A DNA stretch of 56,736 nt. Source: a bacterium (Candidatus Blackallbacteria) CG13_big_fil_rev_8_21_14_2_50_49_14. GTDB taxonomy: Bacteria > Cyanobacteriota > Sericytochromatia > UBA7694. The notes below the pieces were generated by a model, which had not been told where the DNA came from, searched no databases, and worked only from the letters and a program-made list of their open reading frames with translations. The stretch lies in NCBI GenBank assembly GCA_002783405.1, contig PFGG01000025.1, positions 1 through 56,736 on the forward strand, written 5' to 3'. Shown in pieces: positions 44,896 to 53,814 of this stretch (its first letter is position 1; each line of letters starts with the position of its first letter). The translations under genes and the position numbers were made by a program.

Positions 44896-47255
44896 GCCAA
44901 TTTGGCCTGAAACTGCGCTGCTTGCAGGGCCCGTTCGCCCCCCAAGGCCTGTAAACGGCTGAGTACCTCGGTATAGCTGATGGGTTTTGCGAAGGACTGA
45001 ATATCTCTCAGAAACAAGTTTTTTTCAAGTTCGTTTACAAAATGGGGATCTTCAATGAAAAGATTGAGTTCCTGGTTATAAAAGATGGGATTTTGATCTC
45101 CGCCGCTGAGGGCTTCGAGAAAGGGAGAATGTAAGGATCGGGGGGTTAAATTGGCCGAACCAAGCAGAGCGTAACGGCCATCGACACTGAGGGCTTTGGT
45201 ATGCGCCATGCCTGAAAATTTTCCCGGTCGTCCCTGGTAGAGCCAGGCCTCTATCTTTCCTGTGCCCAGTTCTGCTTGGGTTTCCATGAGGATTCTCAGG
45301 TTTTCGGTATTGGTAAGGTTGAAGATTTCTATATTGCTGTTTTCAGGAAAAATCAGTTTGAGTTGGACATCGCGGGCCAGGGCTTTCTTCAAGGCCTCAA
45401 GGGTGGGAAGATGATAAAAATAGGCATGTTCTAACCAGATCGTGCTTTGCGCTTTGTGAATCAGGCCAATCAAGGCTTCATAGATGCGCGTACTGTGCAC
45501 ATCGGTCAGTAAAACTTCGGCGTTTGAAAGCGGCTTTTTTAAAATATGTGCGCCTTTGCGGGCCTCTTTTTCCAATCTGCGCAGGCTTCTCAGGCCTGTA
45601 CCGAGGGCCGGTGAGGTGTGATTGACTCGCCACCAATTGTCAAAAAAAGCTTCCTGGGCCTGTCTGACTGCGGGCCCCTGGAAGGCGACCATCAGATCGT
45701 GAAAACTGTCCTCAGCCAGGAATTTATCGCCCAGATTGATTCCACCTGTCCAGGCTTTCAGACCGTCAATCACCAAGAGTTTGCGGTGATCTGCCCGGGC
45801 AACCCCCTCCACATAGGAGTGAAAATGAAAGTTTCGTTTCAGCGCCCGAAGATGGCGCTGTCGCTGGTATTCATTCCAACCACTTTGGTTGTGAATCAGG
45901 TTTTCGAGCACTTGAATGGTTTCCTGAAACATATCCAGGATGGGTTGGGAAGAGGCTGGTAAAAGTTCTAAATTGCTGAACAGAACCCGCACGGGAATGC
46001 CCCTGGCGGTCAAAGGATTGATCTTCAAGCCGTTTGCATCATGGAGCAGTCCTGCTGCTTTAAGCGCCAGTTCATGGGTTAAATGACGGGTGGTTTTACC
46101 TGGGAAATAGAGAAATGTTTCGAGTTCAATATTGCGGCGTGCCCAGCGAATTTGTTTGAGCAGCTCTTGAAAATAAGTGGGGCCATCAATCAGCAGTTCC
46201 AGAGCGTTTGAGCTGGTCTCGGGCTGAAATTCAGCGGGATGGAGGTTTTGGGGGCCAATCGTTATTTCAAGGCCTTTGCCTGGATCAAACGAGATCGAAA
46301 GATCGGTGGGTTCTACTTTGTAGTTTTTTCCCAAAATGGAGATATCTCTGAATTGCCAGGAATTGCGGGATTGTATTTCCAACTGGCGTTCAGCGGTCAG
46401 TCTGACCCGTGTATCAATATCAACTCCCAAGTTGACCTTTTGTATCATTTCAGAAAGATGGTGGCCCTGCAGGACAATTCTTTGTGTTTCTTCCTCATTC
46501 AAACTCAATTCAATTCGGCCTTGGGCCTGAAAATCCATCTGCCCATCGGCCCAGCCCTGTACTTCGGCCTCTAAATGCAATTGGTCTGAGGTTTCCCAAT
46601 GGATTCCCCTTTTGCCATGGGGATCTGAGCTGCCTAAAAATGAAACCTGATCAAAGACCAATTGCAGGTTGCGGTGCGCATCCCGGCGAAAGACACAGTG
46701 AATATCTTCAAGACCATGAATGCTGATTGCATTGCCTTCGCGAATCGGAATGGAAATGCTGTGTAAACAGGGCAAGATCAGCAGTTCTTGGCCTCGATGC
46801 TGAAATAAAAGTCCCAGATTGAAATAGGGAATCCGTCGATTGATGCGGGTTTCAAGCAAATGGCTGAGGAGCATTTCCAGCGCTTTTCGCAAAAGCGGGG
46901 CAGGTAAAAAATGGCGGCTTAAGCTGAGTACCAGGGCGCCGCTTTCGTCGATGCCCAGGTTCAGTTCGAAGTGGCTGCTGATCAACCCCAAGGCATGGGC
47001 TTGCCCATGAAATTTGAAAAAACCATCCTGGTTGAATTGCACATCCAGAAGGCGAAAATCATAAAAGGGCGAACTTGCCAATTGGCGCCCCTGTTGGGAA
47101 ATAAACCAATTGGAGAGAAAGTGGCGATCCATTTGCAGGACCCCATTCAATTGACCTTGAATATCCTGATAGCCGGGTTGGGTAAACCCATTGGAATCAT
47201 TCAAATCCAGGCTCAGGCTGGCTTCCAGCAGGGGAGGCTTCAGCGCATCTCTCAC
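44892..47255 (-). CDS. Phospholipase D-family protein with N-terminal lipid-binding-like region
   Basis: A 787-residue protein. The C-terminal half is a PLD-type phosphodiesterase or transferase: HKD1 is HRKLLVID at about 490 and HKD2 is HTKALSVD at about 685, each with the usual G(I/S)xN follow-on (GGINLGD, GSANLTP). That plan fits cardiolipin-synthase-like or nuclease members. The N-terminal 350 residues are beta-rich and unrecognised, perhaps an LmeA/DUF2993-like lipid-binding region. The GTG at 47255 lies five bases after the ribD stop. Substrate is not certain. Confidence 0.8.
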   Translation of the reverse strand: MRDALKPPLLEASLSLDLNDSNGFTQPGYQDIQGQLNGVLQMDRHFLSNWFISQQGRQLASSPFYDFRLLDVQFNQDGFFKFHGQAHALGLISSHFELNLGIDESGALVLSLSRHFLPAPLLRKALEMLLSHLLETRINRRIPYFNLGLLFQHRGQELLILPCLHSISIPIREGNAISIHGLEDIHCVFRRDAHRNLQLVFDQVSFLGSSDPHGKRGIHWETSDQLHLEAEVQGWADGQMDFQAQGRIELSLNEEETQRIVLQGHHLSEMIQKVNLGVDIDTRVRLTAERQLEIQSRNSWQFRDISILGKNYKVEPTDLSISFDPGKGLEITIGPQNLHPAEFQPETSSNALELLIDGPTYFQELLKQIRWARRNIELETFLYFPGKTTRHLTHELALKAAGLLHDANGLKINPLTARGIPVRVLFSNLELLPASSQPILDMFQETIQVLENLIHNQSGWNEYQRQRHLRALKRNFHFHSYVEGVARADHRKLLVIDGLKAWTGGINLGDKFLAEDSFHDLMVAFQGPAVRQAQEAFFDNWWRVNHTSPALGTGLRSLRRLEKEARKGAHILKKPLSNAEVLLTDVHSTRIYEALIGLIHKAQSTIWLEHAYFYHLPTLEALKKALARDVQLKLIFPENSNIEIFNLTNTENLRILMETQAELGTGKIEAWLYQGRPGKFSGMAHTKALSVDGRYALLGSANLTPRSLHSPFLEALSGGDQNPIFYNQELNLFIEDPHFVNELEKNLFLRDIQSFAKPISYTEVLSRLQALGGERALQAAQFQAKLA

Positions 47256-47259
47256 CGGA

Positions 47260-48402
47260 TCAGCTCAAATAGCCTTCGATCAGCAAATCTTGACCGAGTT
47301 GGCGGGTTTGCATCTTTTGAACGGGCCATGCGTCATGAACGAAACCTACCCCTTCACCACCCACTGCTGAAAGAGCGTCGCTGCCGCCAATCAGTTTGGG
47401 GGCTACCAAAAAGCTGACCTTATCTACGATTCCGGCTTCAAGTGCGGCGGCTCTCAAGGTGGAACCCCCTTCGATCAAAACAGAGGTAATGCCTCTTTTG
47501 TTCAGCATTTGCATCAGTCTTCCCAAATCCACACGGGGTTCATCACTGTTTTCATCGGGGCAATGCAAAATTTCTGCCCCCGCCAGACGCAGCGAACGCA
47601 GACGATCCTCATGGGCGCCGTAACTGATCGCAATCAGAACCGGGGCACGTGTTTCGTCTGGATCTGAACGTAAAAACAATTTTGAATTGACAGGGGTTTT
47701 GGCCTCTGTGTCAATCACAATGCGCCAGGGATCGCAACCCCGTAAAATTTTGCAATTCAACATGGGATTGTCCTGCAAAATGGTGTTGACCCCAATCATG
47801 ACCGCATCATAGCGTGCCCGCAGGTTTTGCACAAATTCACGGGCTTCTGGCCCGGTAATGCCATCCGTATCCTGCAGACGGGTGGCAATTTTGCCATCCA
47901 GTGACATGGCGGTTAGCAAATTGACAAAGGGACGGCGGGTGCTTGCCTCTTTCAGGTAGATTTCATTCAGGGAGCGCGCTTCGTCAGCGAGAATTCCCTC
48001 AATAATTTCAATCCCAGCGGCAGCCAGTGCATCCAAGGTTTTCCCACTCACGACAGGATTGGAGTCTCTGACGGCCACCACCACACGGGCGATTCCTGCT
48101 TGAATGATTGCATCTACCAGATTAATGCCTTTGCTGGTACCAAAGGCGGGTTCAAGATTGACATAGAGCGTGGCTCCTTTGGCTCTTTCACCGGCCGCTT
48201 TCAGGGCGTGCATCTCCCCATCGAGGGCATCCCGATTGGCGAGATAGCCTTTTCCGACGACGGTATCTCCTTGGGCAATCAGGGCTCCCCGAAAGGGGGA
48301 GGGCGCAATTTTTATAAAGCCATTGCGCGCCAACTTAAGTGCGCGCGCCATAAACTGTTCGTGCAGAAGCAGCATTTCTTGATCATCAGCATTTTCAGGC
48401 AT
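47260..48402 (-). CDS. ribD: RibD-like protein with degenerate deaminase domain
   Basis: Riboflavin-pathway bifunctional protein of 380 residues. The C-terminal reductase domain (about 150-380) looks intact, with VNLLTAMSLDGKIA and LIEGGSTL. The N-terminal deaminase domain is damaged at its zinc site: the HAE box reads DGE (61-63), the first Cys of PCxxxxRTPPC is Ala86 and the second is gone (GTSKG). Pyrimidine deamination is therefore unlikely from this copy. The reductase step could remain. The start at 48402 overlaps the dehydrogenase stop by eight bases. Confidence 0.85.
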   Translation of the reverse strand: MPENADDQEMLLLHEQFMARALKLARNGFIKIAPSPFRGALIAQGDTVVGKGYLANRDALDGEMHALKAAGERAKGATLYVNLEPAFGTSKGINLVDAIIQAGIARVVVAVRDSNPVVSGKTLDALAAAGIEIIEGILADEARSLNEIYLKEASTRRPFVNLLTAMSLDGKIATRLQDTDGITGPEAREFVQNLRARYDAVMIGVNTILQDNPMLNCKILRGCDPWRIVIDTEAKTPVNSKLFLRSDPDETRAPVLIAISYGAHEDRLRSLRLAGAEILHCPDENSDEPRVDLGRLMQMLNKRGITSVLIEGGSTLRAAALEAGIVDKVSFLVAPKLIGGSDALSAVGGEGVGFVHDAWPVQKMQTRQLGQDLLIEGYLS

Positions 48403-49249
48403 AGGTATAAAAGCCCCGTCCGGTTTTTTTGCCGAGATGGCCCGCCTGAACCAGTCGTTTGAGCAGGGGGCAGGGGGCGTATTTGGGGTTTCCAAAACCT
48501 TCCTGTAAGGTATTCATGGCATTGAGGCAAACATCCAAGCCAACGGCATCGGCCAGTGCCAATGGGCCCATGGGATGATTAAAGCCCAGTTTCATGCCTG
48601 CATCGATGTCTTCAGGGCTGCCCACGCCTTCCATCAGGGCATACATGGCTTCATTGAGCAGAACCATGCCCAGGCGGGTGGTAATAAAGCCGGGGAAGTC
48701 ATTGGCGACAATGACCTGTTTGCCAAGTTTTTCACCAAAGGCTTTGAGGGTTTGGAATGTTTCCTCAGAGGTTTCTAAACCGCGAATCAACTCAAGCAGT
48801 TTCATGAGATGAACCGGTGAGAAAAAATGCATGCCGATAAAGCGATCTCCACGCTGTGTGGCACTGGCCAAGCTCGTGATCGGCAAAGAGGAGGTATTGC
48901 TTGCAAAAAGCGTTTCAGCAGGGCAAATGCTTTCAAGTTGCGCGAACAGGGCTTTTTTCAGTTCCAGTTTTTCGGGGATGGCTTCAATTACCAATTGGGC
49001 TTCTGAAGCGGCTTGTAAAGAGGTGGTATAACTCACGCGTTCCAGGATATTTGCAATCTGATCCGCTTCGAGTTTGCCTTTTTCGGCCATTTTTTGCAAC
49101 AGTTTTTCATGGCTGGCCCGGCTTTTTGCCAGAACCTCATCAGAAATATCGTAAACGGTGACAGGCAGACCAGCTACTGCACTGACGGCATGGGCAATTC
49201 CGCCCCCCATCAAACCGCTGCCGGCCACAAAGACTTTTGAAATTTGCAT
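48395..49249 (-). CDS. 3-hydroxybutyryl-CoA dehydrogenase-like
   Basis: A 284-residue NAD(P)-dependent 3-hydroxyacyl-CoA dehydrogenase. The Rossmann motif is GSGLMGGGIAHA (about 8-19), and the substrate motif FFSPVHLMKLLEL includes the catalytic His. The GFNHPMGPLALADAVGLDVCL stretch is the C-terminal dimer domain. The length and lack of a crotonase domain match stand-alone Hbd or FadB2. AGGA ten bases before the ATG at 49249 favours it over 49258. It begins a reverse operon with ribD, PLD and rqcH, although these functions are unrelated. Confidence 0.92.
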   Translation of the reverse strand: MQISKVFVAGSGLMGGGIAHAVSAVAGLPVTVYDISDEVLAKSRASHEKLLQKMAEKGKLEADQIANILERVSYTTSLQAASEAQLVIEAIPEKLELKKALFAQLESICPAETLFASNTSSLPITSLASATQRGDRFIGMHFFSPVHLMKLLELIRGLETSEETFQTLKAFGEKLGKQVIVANDFPGFITTRLGMVLLNEAMYALMEGVGSPEDIDAGMKLGFNHPMGPLALADAVGLDVCLNAMNTLQEGFGNPKYAPCPLLKRLVQAGHLGKKTGRGFYTYA

Positions 49250-49393
49250 GGCTTTCATGTCCTTGAGATTTCGGGGTGGTCCCCGTGCAGTCAGAATACC
49301 ACAGAAGCCTTAAACCGGGCGAGGCTTTGAGCAGGCTCTTGAGTAGGAGAATTTGTGTTATTCTGAAAACGTGATTTGAGGTCAAACCAGCCC

Positions 49394-49810
49394 ATGAAAC
49401 CCTATTCAGAAGATCTACGTATCCGTGTTTTGCAGGCCTATCTCAGCAAACAGGGCTCGATGCGAAATATCGCAGAGCGTTTTGATGTGAGCCTGAGCTT
49501 TGTGCTGGCTTTGGTCAAGCAATACCGTGAAAGTGGCAATATCCAGCCCCGTCCTCGCGGAGGGGGGCAAAAATTGCGGGTGGATGAAGGAGGCATGGAT
49601 CAGCTCTCCCAGATCATTCAGGATCATCCCAAAGCAACTTTGCAGGAACTCTGCGAATACTTTGCCCAGGTAACAGGGATTCAACTCAGTGTGCCCACCA
49701 TGAGCCGCTGCTTCAAGCGGCTTCAAAATAAGCACGCACGTAAGCTCACTCCGCGTAAGCGCGGAAGACCTCCCAAAGCCAAAGATTCAGAGACAAAGGA
49801 AACAGATTAA
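49394..49810 (+). CDS. Orphan IS630-type helix-turn-helix protein with AT-hook
   Basis: A 138-residue protein matching only the DNA-binding half of IS630-family transposases: MKPYSEDLRIRVLQAY, the AERFDVSLSFVLALVKQYRESG helix-turn-helix, PRGGGQKL, and a second wing with HPKATLQELCEYF and VPTMSRCFKRL. The catalytic DDE domain is absent. The C-terminus ends in a basic KRGRPPKAK AT-hook. No inverted repeats or target duplications were seen. It stops two bases before mvaD, whose ribosome-binding site lies inside this gene. This suggests a domesticated regulator or an IS remnant. Confidence 0.75.
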   Translation: MKPYSEDLRIRVLQAYLSKQGSMRNIAERFDVSLSFVLALVKQYRESGNIQPRPRGGGQKLRVDEGGMDQLSQIIQDHPKATLQELCEYFAQVTGIQLSVPTMSRCFKRLQNKHARKLTPRKRGRPPKAKDSETKETD

Positions 49811-49812
49811 TC

Positions 49813-50799
49813 TTGAAATCTGCACTTGCCCAAGCGCATAGCAATATTGCCCTGATCAAATATTGGGGAAAACGACAGGAAAGCTTAAAACTACCTCAAA
49901 ATGGAAGTATTTCTTTGACCCTGGATGCGCTTTGGACGCGGACCCGTGTCAGCTTCGATGAAAACTTAGAAACCGATCAACTCTGGTTGAACGGAGAACG
50001 GGCTTCTGCCTTGCAGACGCTAAAAGTTCATAAGTTTCTCAATCTCATACGCCAGACCTATGGTTTGAGCCTGGCTGCTCAAATTCAAACTGAGAACAAT
50101 TTCCCAACCGGTGCAGGTTTGGCCAGCTCAGCGTCAGGTTTTGCTGCCCTTGCTTTGGCTGCCACTTCCGCTGCGGGTTTGCACCTCTCTCAGGAAGAAC
50201 TCTCCCGTTTGGCCCGTCAAGGCTCAGGTTCTGCCTGCCGTTCAATTTATGGTGGCTTTGTAGAGTGGCAGCGGGGAGAAAGTGAGTTGGGGCAGGATTC
50301 ATTTGCTGTTCCTTTGGATGAAAAACCAGATTGGCCTCTGCTGATGGCGGTCTTGGTACTGAACGACAGCCCCAAGGCCCTTTCTTCAGGAGATGGCATG
50401 GCCCAGACCGTTGCCACTTCACCCCTCTATCCGGCCTGGTTGGCTTCGATTGAAAGCGATTTGGCGCAGATGCGTGCAGCGATTCAAGCGAAAGATTTTA
50501 CGGCCTTGGGCAGTCTGATGGAACACAATGCTCTGAAAATGCATGCCACTGCTCTTGCTGCACGCCCGAGTGTGATTTACTGGCAGCCTGTGACCTTGGC
50601 GCTGATTGCGAGAGTCGAGAAAATCCGGGCCTCTGGTTTGGAATGCTATTTGACCATTGATGCGGGCCCCAATCTCAAAGTTTTGATGCAGGAAAAAGAC
50701 TGGCCTCAATTTCAGGCGCAGCTCAGAGATTTGCCCGAAATAAAACAAGTGATTCCGGCCCGTCCTGGCCCTGCAGCTTTTCTCTGTGAGCCCTTTTGA
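49813..50799 (+). CDS. mvaD: Diphosphomevalonate decarboxylase
   Basis: Makes isopentenyl diphosphate from mevalonate 5-diphosphate with ATP, the last step of the mevalonate pathway. The 328-residue GHMP-family protein has NIALIKYWGK (11-20), the ATP loop PTGAGLASSASGFAALA (98-114) and the substrate-binding LTIDAGPNLKVL. The start is TTG at 49813, as no ATG is near; its ribosome-binding site AAGGA is in the upstream gene. It overlaps phosphomevalonate kinase by TGATG. A mevalonate kinase and HMG-CoA enzymes must be elsewhere. Confidence 0.95.
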   Translation: MKSALAQAHSNIALIKYWGKRQESLKLPQNGSISLTLDALWTRTRVSFDENLETDQLWLNGERASALQTLKVHKFLNLIRQTYGLSLAAQIQTENNFPTGAGLASSASGFAALALAATSAAGLHLSQEELSRLARQGSGSACRSIYGGFVEWQRGESELGQDSFAVPLDEKPDWPLLMAVLVLNDSPKALSSGDGMAQTVATSPLYPAWLASIESDLAQMRAAIQAKDFTALGSLMEHNALKMHATALAARPSVIYWQPVTLALIARVEKIRASGLECYLTIDAGPNLKVLMQEKDWPQFQAQLRDLPEIKQVIPARPGPAAFLCEPF

Positions 50800-51899
50800 T
50801 GACGATTCAAAATTCATTCCGAATTCGGGTGCCCGGTAAACTCTTTCTGCTGGGCGAGTATGCGATTCTTGAACCTGGCAGTCAGGCTTTGCTTCTGGCA
50901 GTAGATCGCTATCTCTCTGCGGATTTTCTTGCGGCTGCTGAGTGGCAGCTTCAATCGAATCTGGAACCAGATCATATTTTTACGTATCTGCCAGAATCTG
51001 CGCAGTGGCAAGGCCCTGAAGCAAAAAAACTGCCCTTTGCCCAAGCCGCACTCGAAATTGCAGTGCAGTATCTTCAGGCTTTGGAACTGCCGCTTTTGCC
51101 CCAAAAGATTGTTTTACGTTCAGAGCTTCAAGAAGGCTCTTTAAAACTGGGCTTGGGCAGCAGTGCCGCTGTGACAGTTGCCATTGTGGCTGGTATTTTG
51201 GTGGCCCATGGTTTTTCGCTTGAAGATCACGCCACCCGTGTCAAACTGTTTAAATTGGGAATCCTGGCCCATGGCGCAGTTCAAGGGGGGGGCAGTGGCG
51301 CGGATCTCGCTGCGGCCATTTTTGGCTCAGTTACCTGCTACCGACGTTTTGATCCCCGCTGGCTTCAGGCCATGCAAATTCCGCTCTTGCGTCTGATCGA
51401 TACGGATTGGGCCCTGTTGGGGTTGGAAAAATTGAATTGGCCTCAAGACTGGGCCTTTGCTGTTGGTTGGACGGGGGTTCCTGCGGCAACGGTTGATTAT
51501 CTGGCTGAGTTTACCTATGTTAAAAATCATGCTGAAGAACTGTTTCAGCGATTTTTGTTCAGTGCCAATGCCGCCACGGCGACCGCCCGTGAAGCATTGA
51601 TTCATCAGAACCGTGAAGCCCTGATTCAGAGCTTGTCTCAGTATCGCCGCCTGATACAGGAGTTAGAGGCTGAATTTATCGAACCGATTGAAACTCCGGC
51701 TTTAAAAGCTTTGTGTCAGGCGGCAGAGTCGCTTGGCTTGGGAGCCAAATCTTCTGGGGCCGGTGGCGGCGATTGTGGCGTTGCGGTGGGGGATCCCGCT
51801 GCGATTTCTGAACTTGAGAATTGCTGGAAAGCCTCAGCTATTCAACCGCTTCGCCTCTCACTTGATTTTCAAGGGGTCAAACAGGTTCCGCTGGCTTAA
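50799..51899 (+). CDS. mvaK2: Phosphomevalonate kinase
   Basis: Phosphorylates mevalonate 5-phosphate to the diphosphate, the step before MvaD. The 366-residue GHMP kinase has the start VPGKLFLLGEYAILEPG, the ATP loop LGLGSSAAVTVAI and the GGSGADLAAAIFG motif, and ends with KSSGAGGGDCGVA, all typical of the phosphomevalonate kinase branch. ATG at 50799 overlaps the mvaD stop (TGATG), so the two are coupled. A TTG one codon upstream was passed over. Together with mvaD it defines a bacterial mevalonate cluster, unusual outside a few lineages. Confidence 0.9.
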   Translation: MTIQNSFRIRVPGKLFLLGEYAILEPGSQALLLAVDRYLSADFLAAAEWQLQSNLEPDHIFTYLPESAQWQGPEAKKLPFAQAALEIAVQYLQALELPLLPQKIVLRSELQEGSLKLGLGSSAAVTVAIVAGILVAHGFSLEDHATRVKLFKLGILAHGAVQGGGSGADLAAAIFGSVTCYRRFDPRWLQAMQIPLLRLIDTDWALLGLEKLNWPQDWAFAVGWTGVPAATVDYLAEFTYVKNHAEELFQRFLFSANAATATAREALIHQNREALIQSLSQYRRLIQELEAEFIEPIETPALKALCQAAESLGLGAKSSGAGGGDCGVAVGDPAAISELENCWKASAIQPLRLSLDFQGVKQVPLA

Positions 51900-52158
51900 A
51901 AGGACCATGCCTTGAACAGTACTTTTGCGATCACTCCCAAAGAGCGTTTACGGGGGAGGAGGAGCTCGGTTTTGCATCGTCGGGCCCTTTGTGCTCTGGC
52001 ATGAATTTAGCTCTCAGCTTACATGAAGATTGTGAAATTTCAAATTTGAGCTTTGCTCTTCTCCTGAAAAGAGCTGATTTTTCAGGGGGGGCTCTGTTTT
52101 CAAATGATTCAGCTTCAGATATTCTGAATAGAAGTTCTAACTGGAGTAAAGAGGGAAT

Positions 52159-52725
52159 ATGCTGAAACGCTTAGGGGCATCATTGGTTTTGATGGGGGTA
52201 TTTGCAGGTGCTTTGCAGGCCAAAGATTTGCCCCGCAATGCTGAATATTGGGCTATACATTACCAATCCTTGCAGCTCATGACACCGAAACCGCATCAGG
52301 TCGATGCGCATATCAGCATGCTATGCCGAGGCATTGTTCAAAAAGATTTGGAGCGTGCCAAGGCCCAGAATGGCCCGCATGCGCAAACCTCAGTCATGAT
52401 CTATGCCAATCCGCTTGCAGAAAAAGCTTTGAAAGCTCAAGCCAGAATCTATCCACCAGGCAGCGTCATCATCAAAGAAAAACACCCACATTTCTATCAA
52501 AGTCTGCCCTCAAAAGAGCAAATTCCTTCCAGCATTGGGGGAATGATCAAACGTGAAGCGGGATACGACCCCGAAAATGGGGATTGGGAATATTTTTACC
52601 GTACCAACCAGGGGGCTTTGGAATCAGGCAAAATGCAAAATTGCAGTGCCTGTCACAGCCGCGTGAAATCCCAGGACTATGTATTTAAAAATTGGATGCA
52701 TACGCCCGCTCCTTCATCAAAGTGA
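52159..52725 (+). CDS. Cytochrome P460-like haem protein
   Basis: A 188-residue periplasmic protein with a signal peptide (about 1-21). The C-terminal haem motif CSACH is at 162-166 after a GGMIKREAGYDPENGDWEYF segment that fits the cytochrome P460 fold. P460 proteins oxidise hydroxylamine or NO through a Lys-crosslinked haem; candidate lysines are 106 and 108, but which, if either, crosslinks cannot be told. The upstream 259-base region holds no clear promoter. The RBS (GAGGGA) is fair. Confidence 0.85.
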   Translation: MLKRLGASLVLMGVFAGALQAKDLPRNAEYWAIHYQSLQLMTPKPHQVDAHISMLCRGIVQKDLERAKAQNGPHAQTSVMIYANPLAEKALKAQARIYPPGSVIIKEKHPHFYQSLPSKEQIPSSIGGMIKREAGYDPENGDWEYFYRTNQGALESGKMQNCSACHSRVKSQDYVFKNWMHTPAPSSK

Positions 52726-52779
52726 AAGCCAGGCTTTTCAGGCGATTGTCCCTCCGGGTTCGCTTGAGCCCTTAGCACT

Positions 52780-53814
52780 TTAACAGGCCGGCGCTACTTC
52801 CAAGGTTTTGTTTAATTGGGCACTTTGCTCTGCCAATTCGAGCAGATAAATGACATTCAGGGCTTCCTGGGCTGTGACAGGGAGTTCTCCCTGATTTTCA
52901 AGGGCCTGGGCCAGAGCCTGGTAGTAGTTTTGGTAACCTCCTGTCCATGTGGGGAGGGTTTCGTGACTGTTTTCAAACCAGAGTGTACCGTGGGCAGTTT
53001 CAGCTTCTGCCGCCCAAGTGTCCCCAAGCGGTTGAATACCCTGCTTTAAACGCTCTTCCTGGGGGTCCATTCCGAATTTTCGGTAGGTTCCCAGCTCTCC
53101 TTGAAGTTCAAATCTCAGCTTGGGGCCGGCGACAAAGGCACTGCCTGTTAAAAGAACTTCTAAACCAGGATAATGCAATTGCACATGAAAATAATCAGCG
53201 ACTTTGGCGTTTTTTCGGGTGGGCAAAATTCGGGCATTGACTGCTTCTGGCCAACCAAACAAAAGCAGTGCCTGGTCTAATAAATGAGAGCCCAAATCGA
53301 ACCAACTGCCTGTTCCGGGGCCAGGATTTTCTCTCCAGCGGTCCTGCACATGGGGGCGAAAACGGTCGAAATGGGAGTGGAAAAAATGAATCTCGCCCAG
53401 ACGCTTTTGCTGCAGTAAATTTTGCAAGGTTAGAAAATCACCATCCCATCTGCGGTTATGATAAACACTGAGTGAGCGCCCTTTTTCTTCTGCCAGCCGG
53501 ATGAGGGCCTTCCCTTCTGCGAGTGTATTCACAAAGGGTTTTTCAAGCACGACATGCATGCCATTTTGCAGTGCTTTTTCAGCCAAAGCAAAATGAGAGG
53601 CATTGGGAGTGGCGATGATCGCCAAATCAGCTTCCGTTTGGGCCAGCAACTCCTCTGGTTGAGCAAAAATCTGAATACCCGGACCCAGTTTTTGAGCTTC
53701 GAAGGTTTGCCGTGTGCTGAGAGCGATGAGTTCAAAGGCCGGTAGGGTCTGAAGAAAGGGCAAGTGAAAAACCTTTGCTGAGAGTCCAAAGCCGATTAAA
53801 ACGGTACGAATCAT
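52780..53814 (-). CDS. Gfo/Idh/MocA family oxidoreductase
   Basis: A 344-residue NAD(P)-dependent oxidoreductase. The N-terminal Rossmann part has IGFGLSAKVFHLPFL, followed by EKPFVNTLAEG near 95, the family EKP motif. The C-terminal domain carries WFDLGSHLLDQALLLFGWP, the usual DxxxH-like pattern. Such enzymes act on sugars or inositols. No neighbouring sugar genes narrow the substrate. It converges on the cytochrome P460-like gene, and GGGTTC/GAGCCC near 52760 could be a weak shared terminator. Confidence 0.9.
   Translation of the reverse strand: MIRTVLIGFGLSAKVFHLPFLQTLPAFELIALSTRQTFEAQKLGPGIQIFAQPEELLAQTEADLAIIATPNASHFALAEKALQNGMHVVLEKPFVNTLAEGKALIRLAEEKGRSLSVYHNRRWDGDFLTLQNLLQQKRLGEIHFFHSHFDRFRPHVQDRWRENPGPGTGSWFDLGSHLLDQALLLFGWPEAVNARILPTRKNAKVADYFHVQLHYPGLEVLLTGSAFVAGPKLRFELQGELGTYRKFGMDPQEERLKQGIQPLGDTWAAEAETAHGTLWFENSHETLPTWTGGYQNYYQALAQALENQGELPVTAQEALNVIYLLELAEQSAQLNKTLEVAPAC

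Noticed and set aside
49376-49810. Complete IS630 insertion sequence
   Set aside because: Only the DNA-binding half is present; no catalytic domain, terminal inverted repeats or target duplications were seen.
52001-52165. 54-codon forward frame in the gap before the P460-like gene
   Set aside because: No ribosome-binding site and it runs into the start of the next gene; composition is not distinctive enough.
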